A stretch of DNA of 64,000 bases from Mytilus galloprovincialis (lineage: Eukaryota; Mollusca; Bivalvia; Mytilida; Mytilidae): assembly GCF_965363235.1 (NCBI RefSeq), contig NC_134846.1, positions 55,169,121 to 55,233,120 of the forward strand. The letters are read 5' to 3'. Every line of letters begins with the position of its first letter. Positions within the stretch are counted from its first letter, which is position 1. Positions 58,601 through 64,000 of the stretch are shown one piece after another. The translations under genes were made by a program, and so were the position numbers. Below the pieces are notes generated by a model. The model saw only the letters and a program-made list of their open reading frames with translations, did not search any database and was not told the DNA's origin.

Positions 58601-60247
58601 CTAATAGTAACTATCCAAGATGACGACGACCATCGCCAAGAAGAATAAAGATCAAGATTGAGAGACTTAGAACTGTCAAATTTTATTGTTATTGTTCTTT
58701 TGTGTTTTAATGCTTTTAGTTCATTGCATATATATATTAACATGTGTATAATACAAAAGAGAATTCGGGAGAATTCTTTTTTATTGGGTGGGGAAAGTGT
58801 TATAAATGGGTATTGATAATAATCACAAAGAAACAACACATTTTATATTTCTAAATTTTATTGGGATCAATATCTGAAAACCTGAAAAATAACGGTCTTA
58901 GATGATTTTCATACACTTAGACAACTTTGGCAAACTCAATTTGGGGAGATCAAATTGCATATTTTTATAATTAGTACCAATTTTATCAGATAACATAACA
59001 TTTAACATAACGGCTATCAACTTATCAAGTTGACATAGCGGTAAAATTCAACTGTCAGTGAACAGGCACTTCGATCACGATTTTCACGGGTCTACATTAA
59101 ATTCACACTTTCAGGGGATAATGGGTTTGTAAAACATGTTTGTCGTTACCTATTCATTCAGTCTCAGTGTTATTTGACACATCTTTTGGGTAGTTTTCCC
59201 TTAAATTCCATCGTGGCGAGTGCTTGTTTACATATATTGGAAGTTGCCATTCCAACGAATGGTCACTTCCGGGTAACGGTACTTCTTTATAAAGTTATAA
59301 TAATACATAAAAGTATTATTAAGATATGATTAAATTACTTGCTGGCCTTCCTTTTATTGTGTAGGATATTTAATAATAAGATATAATTACGTTAAGTACG
59401 TTTTTGTGAAGCGCCGTTAAGGAGCTATTTTGTGATTTCAATGACGTCATATAGTAACGTAGGTGATAAGGCTAAGAGTATGGAATTTTAAGGTTTATAT
59501 TTATTATGTCACTTATTTATTGGAATTAAAGGCAAACTTTCGCGATTTTATGGATTTATAACGACATTTTAGGACATGAGCCAGAGTTTTCCTTGGTATT
59601 TCAAAGTTATTGTAGATTTTCAGTTCTGTGAGTCGCGGATGTATTTCACCGTCAAGTATAAATACGGCGTCGCACTAGCACTTTGGCATATCGTATCTGG
59701 CTATCAAGCAGAGCAGAACAATAAACAAAACAACCCTTAAAGTCAACCAAGCTATTTAGGTACAGGATGCATTTCGATATAAAGCTATTTTACCTTAAGC
59801 TATGCGATAGCATTTCAAGTCTATATTTATCTTTTTACATCTTTTGGAATATTAAACTAAAAGCTTACATAAGGACGTCTAGCTAGGAACCAAATACCGT
59901 TTTTATAAATATTCCTGCTTAAGCAGGTCTTCAACAGGAAGTGGCTTCATATTTGAAAAGATGAGGAACCAGTTCAATATTTACAATTTCTAATAGCAGT
60001 TTTTGGCAAATTATACAATTATTAAAGATGTAAAGATACGATGTCCCACCACGTTGACAACTTTCTAATATCGTAATTTAATGAAATAAGTATATTTCAT
60101 TCTCTCATTAATGTATGATTGATAGGATAAAGACTTGTAAATCTATATATATAAGTTACATCTGGGGTTCGGAAGGCCAGCATCTTACTGTTCCAATTTA
60201 TGATTATACTATGTTATTGCTGATATTTGCATGCGTTATTTATTGAG

Positions 60248-60329
<82 letters not shown>

Positions 60330-61805
60330 TACTGGACAAGAATAAAAGTCATTCTTTTACGCTGGATTCATCATTTTATATATGATTATGCTGGAGTCAA
60401 AACAAGACTAAGTAAAGGAACACTATCAATAATCAATCATACGGAATTAAAAGTACACTCGACCCCTACTCGCCCGCCTGTAACAATATGATATATATAT
60501 GTCTTGTACACATAAGCAGCTTGCGTTTATCTTATATAAATGATTTGAATCAACAGGTGACATTTCCTTGACTCCATTTTGGATTTTAGTCTTTCACCCA
60601 GACTAAAACGACTGATATTTTCTCTGTTTTATACATATACATCGTTTAGTTTAATGATACTTACTGAATGTGATATTGCCTGTACTGCACACTGGTTCTA
60701 AATGATTGTCGCAGTGTGGACAGGTCTTGTCCGAGTGAGAACATTCACCAGAGTGGGCATAGCTAACATGATCTCCAGTTTTAGTTGCTTCGCAATTTGC
60801 CAAGTTTAGGAAACATCTATTATCTGCAAATGATACAATACATATTCAAATATGTTTACATGCTAGCTTGGCTTTAGATGAATTTGGCTATTTATTTTAG
60901 GTATTTTTTACCTATAGCTCTTCAACGGTTTCGGTACTTATCCATCTTCGGAATTCAAATGTTTGGCTTTGAGCGTTCTTAATGAAGGTAAATACAGAAA
61001 AGCGCTTCAGACGCAAGCAATTATTGTTTTCATTTTTTTGCAAACATTTAATCTACCTGGATTTTTATATTGATTTTGTTAATCAAGGAACACGTTGCCA
61101 TAATTGAAGAGATTGATAGCTCTTGAAAATCTGTCATTATATTCACATTGTAGCATTTCTATCCCTAACAGATAGAAATCTTGAAAGATATTGTTTTCTC
61201 TAGCTGATTTTGCGAGGGTTATAATTCTTTATGCGATGTTGACTCCAAATTATGTTTTCATATTAACCTTTAATATTTTGACTTCATTAAAATATACATA
61301 AGATAAACCCCTTATAATATTAATACAACTTACGGTAGGTGTTACCATCAGTTCCACATGCTAGCTGTAATTCTTCATCACACACATCCTTACAGCTGTA
61401 TTTTGGATGGGTTGGTGGTTGGTGAGTAACATGACCACATGAGCCAATGTGTAAAAGATGTAGACCTTTCCCCTTAGAACATATTGCTTCATCCAGGAGA
61501 CATTGATTACCTGAATATAAAATACAAACATCAAAAGAGGGACGGAAAACTCCTGAGGGACATTCAAACTTAAAAATATATAATGATTCAAAACAGTGGA
61601 TTGGATTGGCAAATAATTAAATTCGTTTTTGTATAAAAATGTTAGAAAAGAGTCAGCGATTTTTCTTCTTCTTCTTCATGTACATATATATGCATTTCTA
61701 CTTAATTGTACTTACTGTATGTTTGGACAGCTGAACTACATACAGGTGCCCAGTGGGAGGTACACGTTCTGGTTCTGTTACATTGGCTTTGTCCAAACGC
61801 AAAAT
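46624..61805 (-). CDS. Multi-Kazal domain protein, 3' part (four exons)
   Basis: The visible CDS is complement(join(46624-46790, 60665-60823, 61334-61510, 61716-61805)); the 5' end is outside the window. Every intron splits a Kazal domain after the '(V)C..xxTY' half and keeps the same phase (1). Domain halves are '...HWAPVCSSAVQTY' | 'NQCLLDEAIC...IGSC'; 'CKDVCDEELQLACGTDGNTY' | 'NRCFLNLANC...HSGEC'; 'CPHCDNHLEPVCSTGNITF' | 'NACWLTMYGC...HNGSC'. Three consecutive Kazal-like repeats are thus complete across exons. Kazal proteins are usually secreted serine-protease inhibitors; in bivalves they act in defence and in digestive gland and plasma. The final exon reads on to a TGA at 46624-46626 after GSCDGTDPY; it is taken as terminal because no good donor follows GSC. 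The last intron contains the 13.5 kb LTR element. Confidence 0.8.
46939..48587 (+). repeat. 5' LTR
   Basis: 1649 bp, TGTTATAAATGGG...GCCTGTAACA. TATAAATAC near 47800 is a likely core promoter, and AATAAAAGTC near 48431 a likely polyadenylation signal. A short TA microsatellite lies at 48391-48414. Confidence 0.92.
48591..48608 (+). other. Primer binding site, tRNA-Leu type
   Basis: TGGTGTCAGATGTGGGAT three bases after the LTR. It is complementary to the usual 3' end of animal tRNA-Leu (...CCCACTTCTGACACCA) with about one mismatch. Confidence 0.75.
48800..49927 (+). CDS. gag: Gag-like protein of the LTR element
   Basis: 375 codons. A charged N-terminus is followed by a retrotransposon capsid-like region (about 70-240) with 'PEPYDGGEDWEEYISHFEVCAE', matching the usual 'F.G...W..Y...F' opening of Gypsy gag. 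A nucleocapsid zinc knuckle follows near residue 318 (C-x2-C-x4-H-x4-C: CFICESTSHLCRYC). It ends 11 bases before the pol frame, which is in a different reading frame; Gypsy elements are known to use frameshift or other read-through for pol. Confidence 0.88.
   Translation: MAESPDLEIRFRSEEREKEARHERNTEFADANETLEEHRANVYAHGEGDVNREYGMSGQRGQRGINTDGFRYNNPHTVSIRPEPYDGGEDWEEYISHFEVCAELGRWRDADKVLALAAALRGPARTFYISLEQTEKRDYGILTQRLGLRFGSTRQQNRWLSRLEMRKRNPGEAIAALADDLRQMAQRAYIDLDVRAQEVLALNQLYKNVTPEVKYQCTNQGCRTVAGAVEVIERYEAIIGDGSEKKKGSVRMTTDTHLGEASNFSQEPSENQFHDSINGLTRRISQLEGTKQNYSNSWQNNNNRRPQWGNSNNRQAKCFICESTSHLCRYCPFYLRYKQENARHDNTGGEQGSKDQDNRNSQSINQGNFSSPLAR
49939..53640 (+). CDS. pol: Pol polyprotein of the LTR element
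   Basis: 1233 codons. Domain order: aspartic protease (ILIDNGSTSSILN, about residue 48), reverse transcriptase with 'CVDYRALNEVIINKDAYPLP' and the active site LLYMDD (about 473), RNase H (ILDTDASNYAVGAVLSQ, about 617), and integrase with an HHCC zinc site (HLGVDKTLEKLKN...CRSCDSC) and DDE core (LDIFGPLP, HSDQGRNFQ, PQSNGGVERFNRTL). RT before integrase places it in Ty3/Gypsy. The closest families by general look are animal Mag/C-type Gypsy elements; this is inference. Confidence 0.93.
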   Translation: MGNLRSQELSHNIRIGQMGNTCGIWDNGFYTKGYLQNLPLTILIDNGSTSSILNYKIYRRLADVLKNTILEPSTYKLFDVNGNPLCSYGTLKQKLTLGTADFNTEFLVCDIKQDAILGQDFLLDHIDKIDYKRQILSTKDTDIRCWIGGEANAICRVIVKETVTLPGKSKMLIPVIIENAEHLGPLGYVDKTQKKETEHNITRGILDPHQEDIRVQLINFREEPITVHAKEQIGVCESYYEMPAVGVCNYIGTEGTSSDKLPSHIEDLFNRSIVHLQEKEKQHLKELLQAYSDVFAKSADDLGGTNRVQHRINTGTAHPIRQAPRRLPLGKREIEKKEIVKMLDRGVIEPSNSPWSFRTVLIAKKDGSTRVCVDYRALNEVIINKDAYPLPRVDDCLDSLAGAKWFGCLDLNQGFYQVELYPDDREKTAFSTSQGLFQFTVTPFGLATSPAVFERLMEDVLRGLQWEECLLYMDDIIVPGATFKEELLRLEHVFQRMREANLKLKPSKCILFQKSVKFLGHVVSEHGVQTDPEKIEAVQKWPVPRNAKEIKSFLGLCSYYRKFVKGFTDLSRPLHKACEKGTKFIWTENCQLAFNSLKEALTTPPILVYPVTDKTFILDTDASNYAVGAVLSQEHDGREHVIAYMSKALNKHEISYCTTRKELLAVIIALKNFHPYVYGRPVLLRTDNAAVSWLQSLKDPTGQVARWLQTLGTYNFKITHRAGRKHTNADAMSRNPCKSCKHQQDLNQAENYNAKEESEHLVECHSNLEKQEEAVEHLATPLTEADETPDISELTGIIPGNIRAVTRTELKEQQNEMKVNEALLGGWEPSEIRQQQLEDDNIGKVFAAFESGSQKPPWESISSGTSALKTLWGQWDRLEMHGGVLYRRFETTIGQTARKQMIVPKSRTQELLHYFHDVPSAAHLGVDKTLEKLKNGFYWPNMKEYVQAYCRSCDSCFARKPKKESTKAPLGTYVSGEPMERVALDIFGPLPLTKRNNKYILVISDLFTKWTEAIALPNQESSTICTAFIDHFVTKFGAPLQLHSDQGRNFQADIFQRMCNLLGIHKTRTTSFRPQSNGGVERFNRTLASMLSMYCKQKQDQWDQYLQQVMMAYRSSVHASTSKTPNSMLFGREVTLPLQAVIPQPDTEIQENRSPDDYVAHLQNKLKENHAFARKALKKVSIYQKKRYDLNAKKRIFKRGGSCLDLRPNKEKGSMLKTHTWNGDPIICPIGTH
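53600..54063 (+). repeat. Internal direct repeat, copy 1 (464 bp)
   Basis: It appears identical over its whole length to 55713-56176 (constant offset 2113). It holds the end of the long pol frame and a 70-codon frame (53757-53969) repeated in the second copy. Confidence 0.92.
54064..55712 (-). other. Captured host-gene fragment inside the LTR element
   Basis: 1649 bp of AT-rich DNA unlike the element around it, between two direct copies of element sequence. On the minus strand a splice acceptor (tatatccag) is followed by an open exon of 58 codons and a stop (about 54758-54586). The peptide has 'GLKYMDLSHQEFQCRREHTY' and 'ELVGHSDQLKVQQRTVALSG'; the host protein is not recognised. 3'-UTR-like sequence follows the stop, and intron-like sequence precedes the acceptor. 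The junctions carry a 9-bp inverted CCTGTCAGA / TCTGACAGG (54062-54070, 55706-55714). Confidence 0.6.
54586..54758 (-). pseudogene. Terminal-exon-like ORF within the captured fragment
   Basis: Acceptor 'ctatatccag' then GTTGGTGAACTTGGACTA..., open for 58 codons to TAG. The composition (Q, E, H, R rich, soluble) is that of an ordinary host protein end. No initiating ATG exon is included. It runs antisense to gag-pol. Confidence 0.5.
55713..56176 (+). repeat. Internal direct repeat, copy 2 (464 bp)
   Basis: Same sequence as 53600-54063, with no difference seen by eye. The element's own sequence resumes directly afterwards with integrase C-terminal-like coding (KWKGPLIIEKRIDDVTYRV, about 56182-56390), the GPY/F-type module of Gypsy integrases. 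Confidence 0.9.
56772..58289 (+). CDS. Third ORF of the LTR element: C2H2 zinc-finger protein
   Basis: 505 codons. Near the N-terminus there are two C2H2-like fingers: CWLCPETYEKKKDLKSHAISEH (C-x2-C-x12-H-x4-H) and, about 15 residues on, CPWC...H-x4-H (C-x2-C-x15-H-x4-H). A Trp-rich segment (WLAKRPDDYIRII, WVEAIKKKEG, WEEGWKKALG), a serine-rich linker and an acidic C-terminal half follow. The acidic half contains three 12-13-residue tandem repeats (QEQPEKAKTITN) at about 57717-57840 and a run of acids (SEDEEEEEATSE). It occupies the place where envelope or accessory genes lie in other Gypsy elements, but has no signal peptide or membrane segment. It may bind nucleic acid (inference). Confidence 0.8.
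   Translation: MYFRMSSVVSTKCWLCPETYEKKKDLKSHAISEHSVCRVVCPWCVDSERTFGRMSELTKHSKRKHNDLTIDLLEGDFFTEPNGFWLAKRPDDYIRIITPSEWTSTIAIRTRAALLGWVEAIKKKEGADKHKKTWEEGWKKALGHSVSSEQPTSSRKRKYSPSRPLMDLPELAVARIDLSSKGNIGFLRMKESSAEIWFKVEMVHWVMEDSRVKDNLFRRMGIAKTDHEPPQSFGTELKLSESKHTLNQVTKALGIGERHVRKLFRGKVTFEAKSRKKAEETTREEIGKSDIGEEPEYDIMDSIGEVDDLEIISEEKEQPEKAKTITNQEQPEKAKTITNQEQPEKAKTIITNQEQQEKLADVVPTAEKKKPSKPVPIQDSPLKKLDNEENDRYLPMLSEDEEEEEATSETSDKRIIMVSQKEVFDIDTDEEETTNIPLRERAETLLKAGGMPLFPPGRRQWAGERMQMSSKPTPMFWPPKEWRKLTADQKLTAWRFAAMTLAREL
58214..58576 (+). CDS. Small ORF overlapping the end of the zinc-finger ORF
   Basis: 120 codons in another frame, overlapping the zinc-finger ORF by 76 bases. The peptide is soluble and charged with a predicted helical middle (DVLDKYAMLALPG, RLANYNLLKDICLRKLEGNEALELI). 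No homologue recognised. It ends about 220 bp before the 3' LTR. Confidence 0.5.
   Translation: MEETDSGSEAYRLEVRRHDLGKGAIVDTVKEERDVLDKYAMLALPGTAVSNQPGEDLIIKARLANYNLLKDICLRKLEGNEALELITMLEAATRSKPPNDLVKSLCNVPLRLTEDVKKDK
58784..58797 (+). other. Polypurine tract
   Basis: 'TGGGTGGGGAAAG' directly before the TG of the 3' LTR, the usual site of plus-strand priming. Confidence 0.75.
58798..60485 (+). repeat. 3' LTR
   Basis: 1688 bp, TGTTATAAATGGG...GCCTGTAACA. Nearly the same as the 5' LTR; longer mainly because of a TA microsatellite of about 77 bp (60250-60326) against 24 bp in the 5' copy. Confidence 0.92.
60250..60326. repeat. (TA)n microsatellite in the 3' LTR
   Basis: About 38 TA units, against 12 in the 5' LTR, so expansion came after insertion. 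The ORF running through it (Y/I repeats) is a shadow. Confidence 0.9.
60868..61020 (+). repeat. Very diverged core-repeat fragment
   Basis: 'cctatagctcttcaacggtttcggtac...tttggctttgagcgttcttaatgaagg...aagcgcttcagacgc' keeps the layout of the mussel core repeat. It lies in the Kazal intron 60824-61333. Confidence 0.4.
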
Positions 61806-62036
61806 CTGAAAGGGGAATGAAGCGTAGGTGAAGAGTATCATGAGTATTTGATATTGATGAGTTGCAAATTGACTATTTTAAAAAGCTTTTCTTTTATTAT
61901 GTTTAAGTCAAACGTTTTATAGTTTTGCTACAATTCAAGAACCTTTGACAAAAATCCAACAAATTCAATATTCTGTCATGTCGTGTATTACTTTGGAAAT
62001 GACCTGATGCATTTTACTGAACTATTCCCGCCCCAA

Positions 62037-62188
62037 GTTTCAGGTAGGGTTTGTTTTGCTGAGTTTCTTTAAAAGTTTTCTATTTTGTGTTTTGTGTACT
62101 GTTTTTCTTTTTCTTTTAAAGCCATGCCATTGACAGTTAATTTTCGACTTCGAATGTCCCTTTTGTATCTTTTGCCTCTCGTTTAAAT
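62037..62188 (+). repeat. Dispersed mussel repeat
   Basis: 'ttttctattttgtgttttgtgtactgtttttctttttcttttaaagccatgccattgacagttaattttcgacttcgaatgtcccttttgtatcttttgcct' is a pattern I recall as high-copy in mussel DNA. No ends defined. Confidence 0.5.
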
Positions 62189-62313
62189 CATATACATTCT
62201 TAAGCATTTTGACACTTTGACACGCTAATAAGTGATATAGAAATAGATCTTAAATTATCAAGGTTCTCGCAATACTCCACATCCTATTGAAAATACCACC
62301 TTTTTTCTAATTA

Positions 62314-62455
62314 GCAAATTGCGAAGCAACTAAAACTGGAGATCATGTTATCTATGCCCACTCTAGTAAATGTTCTCACTCGGACAAGACCTGTCCACAC
62401 TGCGACAATCATTTAGAACCAGTGTGCAGTACAGGCAATATAACATTTAGTAAGG
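62314..62455 (+). pseudogene. Inverted copy of a Kazal exon
   Basis: These 142 bases match the reverse complement of 60660-60801 at about 95% by eye. They cover the Kazal exon from 'ANCEATKTGDH' to 'VCSTGNITF' plus its splice donor (gtaag). They stay open, but the 'HSGEC' motif reads HSSKC, changing the conserved Gly before the last Cys of that Kazal unit. A pyrimidine tract ending in AG (ttttttctaattag) sits just upstream. It could be a pseudo-exon, or an exon of a second Kazal gene on the + strand. Confidence 0.65.
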
Positions 62456-63420
62456 ACCATTATCAAAGAAGAGGAGCTAACCCAAATAAGGGCACACAAG
62501 ATAGAAGTTTTGGATGCACGAGCTACGCACCATTGAACTTAAGGGAACAAGATATATTCAAATCCGTAAACTTTATAAGATATGTTGATAACATAATTGA
62601 TTTTGATTTAATATATCAATGGCGTTTCATAGTCCTCTCTCAGAACTAAACTTTAAGACTCAAAGGTATTATTCATTTTCCGTCGTTAACTTTCCTTTCT
62701 ACGTAGTCATTTCAACACCACCTGCATACGGAATATATCCCAACAAGTTGCTACAATATTTCAGTTATTACGATTCTAATTTTGAACTATTTGGGGTTGC
62801 TGTTTACAAGGAAGCATTTGAACGATGCGTTTAATATTAAAATTCATTCCCCCTCTTTCAGTTTTATGGAAGCCATCTTTAATAGAATGACATATTTGCA
62901 AATGATTTTCTTGTCGTAACAACAATCTAGTCATCCTTTCCTCGATTTTAATATACTGAATGCTTATCACCTGATTTTTTTCTTGCTATAATCAAAATGT
63001 CGGTGTAAATAAGAGAATCTGTTGTCCTTTTATCGTTTGTATTGCCACGATGTTGTCATTTGTCTTTTTAACATCATATTTGTATTAACCGGGCCTCCTT
63101 GGTATCTTATCCATTTGTCAGCTGTTCATATATAACGACGAACACGTAGGTGATCAAAATAATATATATTATGTTTATATACACCTGTAAAAAGTATTGC
63201 AACACTTCCATTGAAAACTATGTAAAATAAAATGATTGTAGAATATTTATAATTTTGGTTTTACCAAATACTTTTACTCTGCTAATGGTTTGAAATTGAA
63301 CTTGTACGGGTCTCGAGGCCAATACAGCAAACCTTGAATCTATACCAGTGCCAATACAGAAACAGCCAGTAAATAACCCTTTTATTAAATAATCCAACTT
63401 GTTCAATACAGACTTGTTCT
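62456..63420. other. Stretch without recognised features
   Basis: The open frame continuing from the inverted Kazal exon (to 62649) loses Kazal-like character after the donor. No other exon or element seen. Confidence 0.4.
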
Positions 63421-63435
63421 GAATGCTGTATTACA

Positions 63436-63595
63436 TAATCAAATGTGAATATAGGGCCATTTTTTTCAATACGGACTGACAATGATGTGAATATAGGTCC
63501 AATATTTCCAATACGGACTGGCAATGAATCCCGAATTACATGCACAATTATATGTTTACATGTAAATCAGGATTCATTGCCAGTCCGTATTGGAA
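63436..63595. repeat. Foldback with 'AATACGGACTG' direct and inverted repeats
   Basis: A 42-bp direct repeat ('gtgaatataggnccanntttttncaatacggactgncaatga') is followed by an inverted copy. Arms 63506-63543 and 63559-63595 (TTCCAATACGGACTGGCAATGAATCC.../complement) form a hairpin of about 37 bp around a 15-base loop. Confidence 0.85.
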
Positions 63596-63799
63596 TGTTA
63601 TTAATAATTATACTTATTATAATATGTGTCATTGATATTACGAAACTAATATTTCAAAACCTTTTTTGCAAGGAAGCTGAACAAGAACCATACACACATG
63701 ATTATCATTAATTCAGTTTATTCTATTAAAAGGCATTGTGAGGAAAAAAGGTGGTGTGTGTCCTTAAAATGATCAGCTATTAGTGAGAGAGAAAATGCT

Positions 63800-64000
63800 T
63801 GAAACATTTGCTTTTCTTGAAATCATTTTCTTTTTCTTGATTTTCTTATCCCAGGAATAGATTATCTTAGCCGGTTTTTTTTTTAATTTTGGGTCCTCAA
63901 TGCTCTTCAAATTTGTACTTGTTTGGCTTTACAACTATTTTGATCTGAGCGTCACTGACGAGTCTTATGTAGACGAAACGCACGTCTGGCGTATTAAATT
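63800..64000 (+). repeat. Mussel core repeat copy, cut by window end
   Basis: 'ggaatagattatcttagccgg...gggtcctcaatgctcttcaaatttgtacttgtttggctttacaactattttgatctgagcgtcactgacgagtcttatgtagacgaaacgcacgtctggcgtattaaatt'. Same family as 44105-44410. Confidence 0.85.

Larger units (their letters stand above)
46939..60485 (+). mobile_element. Young Ty3/Gypsy-type LTR retrotransposon with extra ORFs
   Basis: LTRs (46939-48587, 58798-60485) start TG and end CA, and the element is flanked by ATAT on both sides (46935-46938, 60486-60489). Order: LTR, tRNA-Leu-type primer site, gag, pol (protease-RT-RNase H-integrase, so Gypsy order), zinc-finger ORF, small ORF, purine tract, LTR. The LTRs differ by about nine substitutions by eye plus a few indels and a longer TA run, so it is a recent insertion. 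It looks largely whole, with about one major interruption: an insertion with a flanking 464-bp internal duplication near the end of pol. It lies antisense in a Kazal-gene intron that would otherwise be about 0.3 kb. Confidence 0.92.

Noticed and set aside
60231-60491. Tyr-Ile repeat ORF
   Set aside because: Translation of the TA microsatellite in the 3' LTR.

Overview
This window looks like nuclear DNA of a bivalve mollusc, most likely a marine mussel (Mytilus or a close relative). The sequence is AT-rich and intron-rich. It is full of interspersed repeats that I recognise from memory as mussel-type: the 'GAGGTCAAGGTCA' monomers, the 'GATGAGTCTTATGTAGACGAAACGCGCGTCTGGCGTA' core, and retroelement tails carrying 'GTGAGATCTCAACCCTCCCC'. 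No organism call could be verified by search.

Four host genes can be built exon by exon with matching splice phases. (1) A promethin/LDAF1-like lipid-droplet protein lies on the + strand (6751-9087; 2 coding exons, 143 aa). (2) The mitochondrial ribosomal protein MRPS24 lies on the - strand (17231-27570; 3 coding exons, 175 aa), starting with a 7-codon exon 8.6 kb from the rest. (3) The COPII GTPase SAR1 lies on the + strand (27.7-39.2 kb; 6 coding exons, 193 aa). MRPS24 and SAR1 are head to head, sharing an approximately 0.2 kb intergenic region. (4) The 3' part of a multi-Kazal protein, probably a secreted protease inhibitor, lies on the - strand (four exons, 46624-61805); its 5' end is outside the window.

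The rest is mostly transposable elements, many nested. From left to right: repeat-E monomers (0.6-1.5 kb); a degraded Ginger-like DNA transposon with long inverted repeats holding a LINE fragment (1.55-3.94 kb); a hAT relic in the LDAF1 intron (7.1-8.5 kb); a 4.4 kb expanded copy of repeat E with two monomer families and a reverse-transcriptase fragment (9.8-14.2 kb); a hairpin-ended element (14.3-16.3 kb); several foldback elements in the 8.6 kb MRPS24 intron; a Helitron with nested insertions in the SAR1 intron (30.1-31.4 kb); a compact repeat E copy (35.6-36.7 kb); and mussel core repeats (41.6-46.4 kb).

The largest object is a young Ty3/Gypsy-type LTR retrotransposon (46939-60485). It sits antisense inside one small intron of the Kazal gene and has 1.65-1.69 kb LTRs and a 4-bp target duplication. 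Besides gag and pol it carries a third ORF with two C2H2 zinc fingers. A 1.65 kb antisense fragment that looks like the terminal exon, 3' UTR and intron of a host gene lies between two copies of a 464-bp piece of the element. This capture, the zinc-finger ORF, the MRPS24/SAR1 divergent promoter and an inverted copy of a Kazal exon are the points most worth a second look.
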